A DNA stretch of 64,000 bases from Galbibacter mesophilus. Lineage in GTDB: Bacteria; Bacteroidota; Bacteroidia; Flavobacteriales; Flavobacteriaceae. Position 1 is the first letter of the stretch. The number at the start of each line of letters is the position of its first letter. Where the stretch lies: assembly GCF_023721415.1 (NCBI RefSeq), contig NZ_JAMQVC010000001.1, forward strand, positions 1,116,001 through 1,180,000, read 5' to 3'. The notes beneath the pieces are model-generated. The model made no database searches and was not told the origin of the DNA. It saw only the letters and a list, made by a program, of their open reading frames with translations. This document shows positions 52,706-62,227 of this stretch, in pieces. A program made the position numbers and the translations under genes.

Positions 52706-52764
52706 AGGTATTGATTTAAATTGTGTTACGGTTACAAAAGGAGGTATTTCCTGTGTAGAAAACA

Positions 52765-52786
52765 ATACCTATTTATAAGTATATTT
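52765..52786. repeat. Palindromic operator candidate, copy 1
   Basis: ATACCTATTTATAAGTAT plus ATTT; identical to 52929-52950 except one A for G, which weakens the palindrome slightly. It lies about 60 bp upstream of the lipoprotein start. Confidence 0.65.
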
Positions 52787-52928
52787 CGATGCGAGAGGAG
52801 AACAATCTAACAATATTTCTTCCTAACATTTTCAAGGATATTTGTTGCAGGAAAAACACCTGAATTGCTGTTAAGGCATGGTATAGTGAATGTTTTGGCG
52901 CTGATTACACATTTTTTTAGGAATGGAT

Positions 52929-52950
52929 ATACCTATTTATAGGTATATTT
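52929..52950. repeat. Palindromic operator candidate, copy 2
   Basis: ATACCTATTTATAGGTAT is a perfect 7-bp inverted repeat around TTTA. It lies 57-78 bp upstream of the kinase start codon. Confidence 0.7.
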
Positions 52951-53006
52951 TAGAAATTATTTTGTAATCTTTTTCATATATATTATTTTCCCCGTCCCTA
53001 ACTAGT

Positions 53007-56000
53007 ATGCCAAACCAATTAAAACTATACATTATGCTTTTTTGTGCCTCTGTTTTCTACGGAAAGGCACAGCTTATCCCTTCGGATACTATTTCAGTAA
53101 AAACAATAGCCCAAGAAGATGGTTTGTCGCAACTGAATGCTTTAACCTTAGATTTTGATCGTCTGGGGTATCTTTGGATTGGAACGGAGAATGGCTTGAA
53201 TCGTTACAACGGACATCAGATGACGGTCTTCAAGACTGGTACGAAGCCGCATCAACTAAAAGACGATCATATTAGAGCGATGTACCACAGTAATGATACG
53301 CTTTGGTTGGCTACCAATACACATTCCATCTGCGCATATGTTCAAAAGCGCAATAAATTCTTATCCTTTGAAGATAAACTTGATTTTAACAAATTTCCAT
53401 CTCTAAAATTTGCATATACGCTTACCCCCATCAATGAACGATATTTATTGGCGGGAACTATCGATTATTGCGTATTGATAGATCGAAAAACATTGGAGTT
53501 TGAAGTTTTTCCGATAAATAGTGGCGTTGATAATGAGTATATTACTTCAATAATTCCTTTTAAAAATGGATCTTTTCTATTGTCAACAAACTACAAGAGA
53601 ACCTATGTATTTAATTTTTCCGAAAAATGCTTATCTCCGTTTGTTGCGAAACCTAAGGGTGTACAGGCGCTAATAAAACTGGATGAAGAGCGGATACTCA
53701 TTGGGACCGAAAAAGGACTTTTCGTGTATGACTTAATTGAAGGTGTTCTTAAAGAGTTGCCTAGCGCCATAGGAAAAAAGAATATATCTGGATTCTTTCG
53801 TTGGGATGATAAAAATATTCTTGTATCGGCCGCAAACCATAATTACCTGATAAATCGTAATTTTCAATGTAAGGAACTTATTTTTATAGGGCATAAGGGG
53901 AGTGCTATGCAGACCACCATCTGTAGTTTATCTAAAGATAACCAAGGAGGTATTTGGATGGGGACTAAAGGTCGTGGGGTGTTTTATTATCATCCGGAAC
54001 AACAAAAATTTACACCTCATCGCATTTCGGTATCAAATGCTCCCAAAAAAGATTTTATTAGCATATTCAATTTCTTGAAAGAAGGCGATACTTTATGGAT
54101 GGCGACTGAGTTTGGCTTGGCTAGACATCAAAAAAGTACAGACCAATATAAACTATACCTTACAAACAATCTTGATTATACCTTGGCTAAGGACGCAAGG
54201 GGAACGTTATGGGCAGGTGGTTTCGGGGATGGCCTTTTGAGGTATAATAGAAAATCAGACATTTTTGAAAATGTCACGTTGCCTATTTCAGATAAAGATG
54301 TTATACAAATTACACCAGTATCAAAAGATTCTATATGGATTCATACATGGTCTGAAGGGATATATGCCATGAATATTCATAATCAAAAACTGACTAAAAA
54401 AGTATTTAACGGTACATCTTTAATCCGTTCCAGAAATAGTTTGGTAGATTCTAATGGTGATGTTTGGCTTGCGAGCGATAATGGTTTATACCAAGTGAAT
54501 AAGGATGAAACGGAGTATTACAGTTCATTATCCAATGAAAGGGTATTTTGTATTGCTGAAGACCTAAATGGTAATATATGGGCTGGAACAGCGAAGGGAT
54601 TGAATAAAATAAATACAGAAACAGGTGAAATAACTTATTACAAACAGCAGGAAGGTTTGCCAAATGATTTTATCTATGGTCTCGAAGTCGATAAAAAGAA
54701 TAATATTTGGGTGAGCACAAACTATGGTTTGTCCCAACTTGACACGCAAACCGAAACATTTACGAATTACACCGAACAGGATGGTCTTCAAAACAATGAA
54801 TTTAACGGAAAAGCCTCCTATAAAGATAATTATGGAAACCTCTATTTCGGGGGGATGAATGGTTACAACATCATCAATATCGATAGTATTGCTATGAATG
54901 ATGTTGCTGGAAATACTATTGTTGAAGATATTCAGTTATTCGGGAAATCAATTGACGCGAATGTGGTCTACAATAAATCACTTGACTTGTCCTATGAAGA
55001 AGATGTAATTACATTTAACTTTGTTAATTTAAATTATTTATGGCCGGAGAAAAACCATTTCCGATTTATGCTGAAAGGTTTTGATAAGGACTGGCGACCC
55101 GTTACCCAGCAACATTCTTCAACCTACACAAACTTAAACCCTGGTACCTATACGTTTAAGGTACAGGGCGCTAATAATGAAATGTTATGGGGAAATACAG
55201 ATAGCTTTCGCATTAACATTAAAGCACCTTGGTACCAGACCTTGTGGTTTAAAATATTGATGGCGTTTTCCTTTTTTGTGATTCTTGCAGGGGCGGTTCA
55301 TTTTAGGCACAAACGACAAATAAAAGTTAATAGAATGTTGAGCGAAATGGTTGAGGAGCGAACCAATAAGCTTGTAAAGACGAATATTGCTCTAAAAGAT
55401 TCTTTGGAGGTTACTAGAAAACAAAAAAAGAACATCTCATACCTTATGCAAGAATTAAATCATAGAGTTAAAAACAACTTGCAGTTAATGACAAGTCTGA
55501 TTGATTTTCAAAGTATAAATTCCAGAGACGAATTACAAAGTAGTCAACTTAAACAGTTGCAGTCGCGTATTTTTACCCTAGCAAAAATTCATGACTCCCT
55601 TAGTCAGCAAAAGGAGATTTCCAAAAATGTGCGGCTGGATAAATTTATTCATCAACTTACTTTAGATATTATTTCATTCTCGGGTTTTTACATCAAACTT
55701 GAAACAGAGTTTATCCCGATGGTATTTCCGAATGATAAATTGACATATGTTGGGCTTGTTTTGAATGAGCTTATAACTAATTCCATTAAACATGCTTTCG
55801 AAGACACGAAGGATACCCCGATAATATCTTTGTTCTTGAAAAATCAAGATGATCAATTGGTATTTGAATATCGTGATAATGGTAAGGGGTGTTCAAAAGA
55901 AGATATTGACACTTCAGAAAGTATGGGCTTTAAATTGATAGAGCTTCTTATAGATGAACTTGGTATGGAGTTTATAGTGAAAACAACCAAAGGAAGCCAT

Positions 56001-56072
56001 TTTGTTTTTGTGGAAAAGGGAAAGGAATCTTCAATAAGAAATTATGAAACAACAAGTAAAAATTTCGGCTAA
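53007..56072 (+). CDS. Propeller/Y_Y_Y sensor histidine kinase (HisKA_2 type)
   Basis: A 1021-residue sensor. Order: signal peptide (about 1-21), a two-set beta-propeller (about 25-640, blade motifs such as DRLGYLWIGTENGLNRYNG), Y_Y_Y domain (about 670-745, GTYTFKVQGANN), one helix (about 752-770), a short coil, then a HisKA_2 domain with His819 (LMQELNHRVKNNLQL) and a HATPase domain (NELITNSIKHAF; YRDNGKG). The ATP-lid glycines are short but present. It ends one base before the response regulator start, a clear operon pair. The periplasmic part is the class that binds polysaccharide fragments, though no carbohydrate genes are adjacent; the signal is unknown. Confidence 0.9.
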   Translation: MPNQLKLYIMLFCASVFYGKAQLIPSDTISVKTIAQEDGLSQLNALTLDFDRLGYLWIGTENGLNRYNGHQMTVFKTGTKPHQLKDDHIRAMYHSNDTLWLATNTHSICAYVQKRNKFLSFEDKLDFNKFPSLKFAYTLTPINERYLLAGTIDYCVLIDRKTLEFEVFPINSGVDNEYITSIIPFKNGSFLLSTNYKRTYVFNFSEKCLSPFVAKPKGVQALIKLDEERILIGTEKGLFVYDLIEGVLKELPSAIGKKNISGFFRWDDKNILVSAANHNYLINRNFQCKELIFIGHKGSAMQTTICSLSKDNQGGIWMGTKGRGVFYYHPEQQKFTPHRISVSNAPKKDFISIFNFLKEGDTLWMATEFGLARHQKSTDQYKLYLTNNLDYTLAKDARGTLWAGGFGDGLLRYNRKSDIFENVTLPISDKDVIQITPVSKDSIWIHTWSEGIYAMNIHNQKLTKKVFNGTSLIRSRNSLVDSNGDVWLASDNGLYQVNKDETEYYSSLSNERVFCIAEDLNGNIWAGTAKGLNKINTETGEITYYKQQEGLPNDFIYGLEVDKKNNIWVSTNYGLSQLDTQTETFTNYTEQDGLQNNEFNGKASYKDNYGNLYFGGMNGYNIINIDSIAMNDVAGNTIVEDIQLFGKSIDANVVYNKSLDLSYEEDVITFNFVNLNYLWPEKNHFRFMLKGFDKDWRPVTQQHSSTYTNLNPGTYTFKVQGANNEMLWGNTDSFRINIKAPWYQTLWFKILMAFSFFVILAGAVHFRHKRQIKVNRMLSEMVEERTNKLVKTNIALKDSLEVTRKQKKNISYLMQELNHRVKNNLQLMTSLIDFQSINSRDELQSSQLKQLQSRIFTLAKIHDSLSQQKEISKNVRLDKFIHQLTLDIISFSGFYIKLETEFIPMVFPNDKLTYVGLVLNELITNSIKHAFEDTKDTPIISLFLKNQDDQLVFEYRDNGKGCSKEDIDTSESMGFKLIELLIDELGMEFIVKTTKGSHFVFVEKGKESSIRNYETTSKNFG

Positions 56073-56672
56073 ATGAGGAAGAAAATTTTGGTTTTAGAGG
56101 ACGATATTGTTATTGCTAAAAGTATTCAACTGGATTTAACAAGAAATAACTTCGACGTTCTTGTTGCTACTCGTTATTCTAAGGGCGAAGTTCTTTTTAA
56201 ACAACATCGTTTTGATGCTGCTGTTTGCGATATTAACTTAAATCAACAATTAAACGGGGTTGACTTCGTGAAAGATGTTATTAAAGATCAAATACCGGTT
56301 GTTTTTTTAACTGCTTACAGCGATGATAAAACAATAAAAAAAGTGGAACGGGTTTCTCCTTATGCTTTCCTTACAAAACCATTTAACAACAATCAGCTTG
56401 TCCTTACCCTAAAATTGGCGCTTAAAAACAATCAGGGCAACAAGAGTGACGTTTTAAAGGGGTGTAAACTTTCTCCAGAAGTAAAAGTCACTAGGAGGGA
56501 ACTCGAGGTAGTGGCGCATATGTCCTTAGGCAAAACAACCAAAGAGATTGCCGATAATTTGTGTATAAGTTCCTTAACTGTTTCTACTCATAGAAAGAAC
56601 ATTTTAAATAAAACCAATACTAAGAATTCAATCGAATTGATTGCATTGGCTAAGCAAATGCAGTGGATTTAA
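56073..56672 (+). CDS. LuxR/NarL-family response regulator
   Basis: A 199-residue regulator paired with the upstream kinase. Receiver domain (about 4-118) with acidic pocket EDD at 9-11, phospho-acceptor Asp53 (AVCDINLN), Thr80 and Lys102 (FLTKPF); HTH domain (about 132-197) with VTRRELEVVAHMSLGKTTKE and TVSTHRKNILNKT. Start codon follows the kinase stop directly. It probably binds the palindromes at 52765 and 52929; this is inference from position. Confidence 0.93.
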   Translation: MRKKILVLEDDIVIAKSIQLDLTRNNFDVLVATRYSKGEVLFKQHRFDAAVCDINLNQQLNGVDFVKDVIKDQIPVVFLTAYSDDKTIKKVERVSPYAFLTKPFNNNQLVLTLKLALKNNQGNKSDVLKGCKLSPEVKVTRRELEVVAHMSLGKTTKEIADNLCISSLTVSTHRKNILNKTNTKNSIELIALAKQMQWI

Positions 56673-56702
56673 GTAATAACTGGCTGAAGTGCTGTTACAA
56701 AA

Positions 56703-56735
56703 AAAGGGAAGCTGTTTTACACAACTTCCCTTTCT
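56703..56735. terminator. Bidirectional terminator between the response regulator and nrdA
   Basis: A 9-bp stem plus 3 bp beyond a mismatch (56703-56715 with 56721-56733) lies between converging genes with A and T runs on the flanks. Confidence 0.8.
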
Positions 56736-56758
56736 CAATTATATAAATGAAAAGATCT

Positions 56759-59191
56759 CTAAGATCCACACATTAGGCAGTCATCATCCTCGGCATCTCT
56801 CGATTTTGCCAACATTTCCTTCAATTCTTGAGGTGATAACGGTTCTACAGCTACGGGAGCTGCTTTTGTTGCGGCTTCTGCTTGCATTTGTGCTGCTTCA
56901 GCCGGAACTTTTTCGGTTTTCTTGGTATTGTCTAACGTAAACTTAATAGCATCTACTGCAGATTTCGTACGTAAGTAATACATTCCTGTTTTTAGGCCGC
57001 TTTTCCAAGCATAGAAATGCATAGAAGTAAGCTTGGCGTAATTGGCGCCTTCCATAAACAGGTTAAGCGATTGTGACTGATCTATGAAATATCCTCTGTG
57101 GCGAGACATGTCGATAATGTCTTTCATACTCAATTCCCAAACCGTTTTATAAAGATCTCTAATTTCTTGCGGAATGGTTTCAATATGCTGAATGGAACCA
57201 TTGGCTCTCATTAACTCTTGCTTCAATTCTTCGGTCCACAGTCCAAGTTCTACTAAATCTTCCAAAAGATGCTTGTTTACTACGATAAACTCTCCCGAAA
57301 GCACCCTTCTTGTATAAATATTGGAAGTGTAAGGCTCAAAACACTCGTTGTTTCCGAGAATTTGAGAAGTAGAAGCTGTTGGCATTGGTGCCATTAACAA
57401 TGAGTTTCGCACTCCATTTTTCTTTACGTCTTTTCTCAATTTCTCCCAATCCCAATTACCGGAAAGTTCGTCATCTTTAATTCCCCAAAGGTTGTGTTGG
57501 AATTCGCCTTTAGAAATAGGAGAACCTTCATACGATTCGTAAACACCTTCTTCTTTTGCCATTTCCATGGATGCAGTTACTGCAGCGAAATAGAGTGTTT
57601 CAAAAATATCTTGGTTTAATTTTTTAGCTTCATCAGAAGTAAAAGGCATGCGCAGTTTTATAAACGTATCTGCCAGTCCTTGTACCCCCAAACCAATTGG
57701 TCTATGACGGAAATTAGAGTTTTGCGCCTCTTTTACTGGATAGTAATTTCTGTCGATTACACGGTTAAGGTTTTTGGTTACGCGTTTGGTAACCTTATAC
57801 AATTCTTTGTGGTCGAATTCTTTTCCCTTTACAAACATTGGTAAAGCGATAGAGGCCAAGTTACAAACCGCTACTTCATCTGGAGAAGTGTACTCCATGA
57901 TTTCAGTACAAAGGTTGGAAGAACGAATAGTTCCCAAATTCTTTTGGTTTGATTTTCTGTTGGCCGCGTCTTTGTAAAGCATGTACGGAGTACCGGTTTC
58001 AATTTGAGATTCCAGTATTTTCTCCCAAAGTTCACGGGCTTTTATGGTCTTTCTTCCTTTGCCTTCCGCTTCGTATTTGGTGTATAATGCATCAAACTCT
58101 TCGCTGTGTACATCGCAAAGGCCAGGACATTCATTCGGGCACATAAGTGTCCATTCGCCGTTCTCTTCAACACGCTTCATAAATAAATCTGGCATCCACA
58201 TGGCGTAGAAAAGGTCACGGGCGCGCATTTCCTCTTTTCCGTGGTTCTTTTTAAGATCTAGGAAATCAAAAATATCGGCATGCCATGGTTCAATATAAAT
58301 AGCAAAAGAACCTTTACGTTTTCCACCACCTTGATCTACATAACGAGCGGTGTCGTTAAAAACCTTTAGCATAGGAACAATCCCGTTGGAAGTACCGTTA
58401 GTTCCAGCAATATAACTTCCTGTAGCGCGTATGTTGTGAATAGAAAGTCCAATACCACCGGCAGATTGTGATATTTTAGCCGTTTGTTTTAGCGTATCGT
58501 AAATACCGTCAATACTATCTTCTTTTGCAGTAAGCAAAAAGCAAGAAGACATTTGCGGTTTTGGTGTACCTGAATTAAATAGGGTAGGCGTAGCGTGCGT
58601 AAAATACTTTTTAGACATAAGTTCGTACGTTTCCAGTACGCTGTCTATGTCGTCTAGGTGAATCCCTACGGAAACACGCATCAACATGTGTTGTGGGCGT
58701 TCCGCTATTTTTCCATTTAACTTTAAAAGGTAAGAGCGTTCCAACGTTTTGAATCCGAAGTAATCATATCCAAAATCACGGTTGTAGATAATCATAGAAT
58801 CCAGTTTGTCGGCATTCTCCTGAATTACCTTATATACTTCATCAGAAAGTAAAGGTGCTTTTTTGCCGGTACGCGGATTCACGTATTCATAAAGATCTGT
58901 CATCGTTTCAGAAAACGACTTTTTAGTATTTTTATGAAGGTTAGAAACCGAAATTCTCGCTGCCAAACGTGCATAGTCTGGGTGAGTGGTAGTCATTGTA
59001 GCGGCAATTTCTGCTGCCAAATTATCCAACTCTGAAGTGGTTACACCGTCGTAAAGCCCTTCTATTACTCGCATGGCTACTTTTACAGGGTCTACTAATT
59101 CGTTTAAACCGTAACAAAGCTTACGAACTCTTGCCGTAATTTTGTCGAACATGATGGGTTCTTGCCTACCGTCTCTTTTGATTACATACAT
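56759..59191 (-). CDS. nrdA: Class Ia ribonucleoside-diphosphate reductase, alpha subunit
   Basis: NrdA reduces ribonucleoside diphosphates to deoxy forms. The 810-residue protein has an N-terminal ATP-cone (about 1-90, [16 protein letters not shown]), the catalytic core with [26 protein letters not shown] and [20 protein letters not shown], and a C-terminal redox pair CLMCGS. The tail before that is rich in Ala and Glu (about 765-795). Length is typical. It lies downstream of nrdB with 159 bp between, so the order is nrdB-nrdA, the reverse of E. coli. Confidence 0.96.
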   Translation of the reverse strand: MYVIKRDGRQEPIMFDKITARVRKLCYGLNELVDPVKVAMRVIEGLYDGVTTSELDNLAAEIAATMTTTHPDYARLAARISVSNLHKNTKKSFSETMTDLYEYVNPRTGKKAPLLSDEVYKVIQENADKLDSMIIYNRDFGYDYFGFKTLERSYLLKLNGKIAERPQHMLMRVSVGIHLDDIDSVLETYELMSKKYFTHATPTLFNSGTPKPQMSSCFLLTAKEDSIDGIYDTLKQTAKISQSAGGIGLSIHNIRATGSYIAGTNGTSNGIVPMLKVFNDTARYVDQGGGKRKGSFAIYIEPWHADIFDFLDLKKNHGKEEMRARDLFYAMWMPDLFMKRVEENGEWTLMCPNECPGLCDVHSEEFDALYTKYEAEGKGRKTIKARELWEKILESQIETGTPYMLYKDAANRKSNQKNLGTIRSSNLCTEIMEYTSPDEVAVCNLASIALPMFVKGKEFDHKELYKVTKRVTKNLNRVIDRNYYPVKEAQNSNFRHRPIGLGVQGLADTFIKLRMPFTSDEAKKLNQDIFETLYFAAVTASMEMAKEEGVYESYEGSPISKGEFQHNLWGIKDDELSGNWDWEKLRKDVKKNGVRNSLLMAPMPTASTSQILGNNECFEPYTSNIYTRRVLSGEFIVVNKHLLEDLVELGLWTEELKQELMRANGSIQHIETIPQEIRDLYKTVWELSMKDIIDMSRHRGYFIDQSQSLNLFMEGANYAKLTSMHFYAWKSGLKTGMYYLRTKSAVDAIKFTLDNTKKTEKVPAEAAQMQAEAATKAAPVAVEPLSPQELKEMLAKSRDAEDDDCLMCGS

Positions 59192-59350
59192 ACGCTACAA
59201 AATTTTAAAGTTAAAGGATAGTGATTCCTGTCCAGACTTTACGCCTGAATGATTTTTTTGATGTTTTTGTAAACTTGGGGGTTTACGCCCGTATCAAGGG
59301 TTATTTATTTTTTACTGAAAATGGTTTTTAGAAACTACCGAAGTAATTTT

Positions 59351-60331
59351 CTAGAAATCGGCGTCAAAACTAATTTTTTGGTCGTCGTCATCTTTGCTTA
59401 GCACGCCTGCTTTTTGATATTCTGATACTCTTTTTTCAAAGAAATTTGTTTTTCCTTGAAGGGAAATCATATCCATAAAATCAAAAGGATTTTTAGAATT
59501 GTAAACTTTCTCACATTCCAATTCTACCAAGAGCCTGTCGGTAACAAATTCCAAATATTGCGTCATTAGCTTAGCATTCATGCCAATTAAGCTAATAGGA
59601 AGCGATTCAGTTATAAACTCACGCTCTATATCCAAAGCATCTATAATAATTTCTTTTATACGCTCTTTACTCACTTTATTTTTCAAGTGGTTGTTGTGCA
59701 GGTGAACGGCAAAATCGCAGTGCATTCCTTCATCACGGGAAATAAGTTCATTGGAAAAGGTAAGTCCCGGCATCAATCCGCGTTTTTTCAACCAGAAGAT
59801 AGAACAGAAAGCTCCAGAGAAGAATATTCCTTCTACAGCAGCAAAAGCGATTAATCGTTCTGCAAAGCTTGGAGATTCTATCCACTTTAAGGCCCAATCG
59901 GCTTTCTTTTTAATGGCAGGGAAATTCTCAATAGCTTGAAACAGCGTATTTTTTTCTTTTTCGTTTTTAACGTACGTATCAATCAGCAACGAATAGGTTT
60001 CAGAATGGATGTTTTCCATCATAATTTGGAAACCGTAAAAGAATTTTGCTTCAGAATATTGTACTTCATTTACAAAATTTTCAGCTAAATTTTCATTTAC
60101 AATACCATCGGAAGCCGCAAAGAAGGCCAAAATGTGTTTTATAAAATATTGCTCGTCGGCATTAAGTTTTGAGTTCCAATCCGTCAAATCCTGATGAAGA
60201 TCGATTTCCTCTGCGGTCCAAAAACAAGCCTCTTGTTTCTTGTACCACTCCCAAATATCATGGTGTTGAATAGGAAAAATGACAAATCGGTCTTTATTCT
60301 CTTGTAAAATTGGCTCTACTGCTGCTGACAT
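59351..60331 (-). CDS. nrdB: Class Ia ribonucleoside-diphosphate reductase, beta subunit
   Basis: NrdB holds the diiron centre and tyrosyl radical used by NrdA. The 326-residue protein carries iron ligands in [27 protein letters not shown] (two ligands and the radical tyrosine) and [15 protein letters not shown]. The C-terminal tail [12 protein letters not shown] is the part that docks into NrdA. Length fits. It is first in the nrdBA unit. Confidence 0.96.
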   Translation of the reverse strand: MSAAVEPILQENKDRFVIFPIQHHDIWEWYKKQEACFWTAEEIDLHQDLTDWNSKLNADEQYFIKHILAFFAASDGIVNENLAENFVNEVQYSEAKFFYGFQIMMENIHSETYSLLIDTYVKNEKEKNTLFQAIENFPAIKKKADWALKWIESPSFAERLIAFAAVEGIFFSGAFCSIFWLKKRGLMPGLTFSNELISRDEGMHCDFAVHLHNNHLKNKVSKERIKEIIIDALDIEREFITESLPISLIGMNAKLMTQYLEFVTDRLLVELECEKVYNSKNPFDFMDMISLQGKTNFFEKRVSEYQKAGVLSKDDDDQKISFDADF

Positions 60332-60704
60332 TTCTTCTGATTTTTAGCGATTTATTATTTGAAATTTTCGAGTGACTCGGGACTAACAAAGATTGAAAAA
60401 TGACGGCGAAATTGAAAGGTTATTAACATTAATAATTCTAAAAGTTTTTAACATGAATTGTTGAAATGTGCTTTGAGCTGTTGAAAACAAAGGCTTGTTA
60501 AGATATTGTTAATCAATTTGTTAAAAGCTCGATGAATTAACAAGAAACATCGTTAAAAGTATTTGGTATTCTACGATGAAGTATCTAAAACGCTGGAACA
60601 AATTGCGTTACCTACAAAAAATAACGCTAGCGGTTCCATTGAAAAAAATGTATTAAGAAATAAAAAAAAGATACTTTTGATTTGTTTTCTTCGGATAGAA
60701 AATA
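60332..60704. other. Region upstream of nrdBA with phased TTGTTAA motifs
   Basis: This 373-bp gap has no gene. TTGTTAA occurs at 60495-60501, 60506-60512 and 60518-60524, about one helical turn apart, with an inverted TTAACAA at 60537-60543. They could be protein-binding sites controlling nrdB, whose start is about 165 bp away. I see no NrdR-box pair. Confidence 0.4.
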
Positions 60705-61274
60705 TTAATGTCCTAAATCTTTAGCCACTTGCTCCAATTCAGTATACCATTGTTCACCGAATTTTTCAATAAGTGCGTCTTTCACAAATTTATAAACGGG
60801 CACTTGTAATTCTTTTCCAAGTGAACAGGCATCATCGCAGATGTGCCATTTGTGATAGTTGACCGCTGCAAATTCTTGATATTGTTTAATCCTAACTGGA
60901 TATAAATAACAGGAAATAGGTTTTTTCCATGCTACTTCCCCTGCATTGTAGGCTTGTTCTATTCCACACAGAGCTGTGCCGTTATCGGTAAAAGTAACGT
61001 ACGCACATTCGCTGCCGTTAACCAATGGGGTTTCCCATTCTCCATCTTCACCTTTTACGAAGGTTCCTTGGTTTTCAATAGCGTTAATACCTTCTTTTCT
61101 TAAAAAAGGTTTCACCTTTGGATAAATTTCTTGCAAAATTTTAGTTTCATTATCCTCCACGGGAGCACCTGCCTCGCCATGCACACAGCAAGCCCCTTTG
61201 CATGCTGAAATGTTGCATACAAAATCATTCTCTAAAATCTCTTCTGAAACGATTGTTTTTCCTAGTTGAAACAT
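60705..61274 (-). CDS. DUF3109 family cysteine-rich protein
   Basis: A 189-residue cytoplasmic protein with clustered cysteines: CNISACKGACCVHGEAGAPV near the N-terminus, then CAYVTF, CGIEQAY, SCYLYPVRIK and HICDDACSLGKEL. The pattern fits the DUF3109/UPF0153-like group thought to bind zinc or an Fe-S cluster. Function unknown. A TATCTTTG box ends 4 nt before the start codon. Confidence 0.88.
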   Translation of the reverse strand: MFQLGKTIVSEEILENDFVCNISACKGACCVHGEAGAPVEDNETKILQEIYPKVKPFLRKEGINAIENQGTFVKGEDGEWETPLVNGSECAYVTFTDNGTALCGIEQAYNAGEVAWKKPISCYLYPVRIKQYQEFAAVNYHKWHICDDACSLGKELQVPVYKFVKDALIEKFGEQWYTELEQVAKDLGH

Positions 61275-61278
61275 GCCG

Positions 61279-61286
61279 CAAAGATA
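61279..61286 (-). promoter_or_regulatory. TAnnTTTG box abutting the DUF3109 start codon
   Basis: The minus strand reads TATCTTTGCGGCATG; the box is 4 nt from the ATG. Confidence 0.5.
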
Positions 61287-61398
61287 CGCATTTTTAGCGC
61301 CTTTAAAAGCACAAAAAGTTTTACACTTTTTATAGAAATTAGCGACTAAAAATCAATTAGTTATTTATAGCTTTGCACCGTTTTTTAAAAGTAAGGTT

Positions 61399-61971
61399 AT
61401 GAACTTCAGCATCAAAGAAATAGTAACAGCAGGAATGATCCTTTTTGCCGTAATCGATATTGTAGGTAATGTGCCTATAATTATCGATTTACGTAATAAA
61501 GTTGGCCATATTCAATCGGAAAAAGCATCTATTGTAGCGGCCGTTATTATGGTGGCTTTTCTGTTTATTGGGGAAGAAATTTTAAAATTGATTGGGATTG
61601 ATGTAAATTCTTTTGCGGTCGCCGGTTCATTTATTTTATTTTTTCTAGCCATAGAAATGATTTTAGGGATTTCACTCTATAAAGATGATGCACCTGAAAC
61701 AGCCTCTATTGTGCCATTAGCTTTTCCGTTAATTGCCGGTGCCGGTACCATGACTACCTTACTTTCTTTAAGGGCAGAGTATCATGTGGAGAACATTATT
61801 GTGGCCATTGTGGTAAACATAATCATTGTTTACGGGGTTTTAAAGTCCTCTAGCAAAATAGGAAAGGTGTTAGGTAAATCTGGATTGGCTGTTATACGTA
61901 AAGTTTTTGGCGTAGTTTTGTTGGCAATTGCAGTTAAGCTTTTTGCAAGCAATGTTACTGGGTTGTTTTAA
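61399..61971 (+). CDS. MarC family integral membrane protein
   Basis: A 190-residue protein with six hydrophobic segments, covering the MarC/UPF0056 pattern: ILFAVIDIVGNVPIIIDL in the first and AFPLIAGAGTMTTLLSL in the middle. MarC was once linked to antibiotic resistance but its role is unclear. A TAGCTTTG promoter box lies about 25 bp before the start. Followed by a small membrane protein and an oxidoreductase in the same direction, probably one operon. Confidence 0.88.
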   Translation: MNFSIKEIVTAGMILFAVIDIVGNVPIIIDLRNKVGHIQSEKASIVAAVIMVAFLFIGEEILKLIGIDVNSFAVAGSFILFFLAIEMILGISLYKDDAPETASIVPLAFPLIAGAGTMTTLLSLRAEYHVENIIVAIVVNIIIVYGVLKSSSKIGKVLGKSGLAVIRKVFGVVLLAIAVKLFASNVTGLF

Positions 61972-62023
61972 GCTGAAAAAAGTTTAAATCTCTCCATTTT
62001 AAAGAATCTAATAAAAAATAAAA

Positions 62024-62227
62024 ATGAAAATTTTTACTATAATATTTATGTTGGTAGCGGTTGTTATGATCGGCGTAAACGTTACCATGCTCGACTTTGA
62101 TAATTTATTCGAAGGAGACAGTTTAATCGCCTTAATCGGTATTGTAGCTGCCTTTTGTGCGATTTTAATTTTGGCAATATTTTATCAATCGAAGCGAATT
62201 CAGGACAAAATAAAAGATCAGGAATAA
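62024..62227 (+). CDS. Small two-helix membrane protein
   Basis: A 67-residue protein with two hydrophobic segments (about 4-24, IFMLVAVVMIGVNVTML, and about 35-56, LIALIGIVAAFCAILILAIFY) and a charged C-terminus. No family recognised. Its stop codon overlaps the next start (TAATG), showing translational coupling to the oxidoreductase gene. Confidence 0.7.
   Translation: MKIFTIIFMLVAVVMIGVNVTMLDFDNLFEGDSLIALIGIVAAFCAILILAIFYQSKRIQDKIKDQE

Larger units (their letters stand above)
52706..53006. promoter_or_regulatory. Shared divergent control region with two near-identical palindromes
   Basis: This 301-bp gap separates the coiled-coil lipoprotein gene from the propeller kinase gene. It contains two copies of a 22-bp sequence (52765-52786 and 52929-52950) differing at one base. 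Both are palindromic around TTTA (ATACCTA-TTTA-TAGGTAT in the second). They are the likely operators for the response regulator encoded at 56073. Confidence 0.6.

Noticed and set aside
60332-60704. NrdR boxes or a replication origin in the nrdB upstream gap
   Set aside because: I found no paired NrdR-type palindromes and no DnaA-box cluster (TTATCCACA); only the TTGTTAA motifs are reported.
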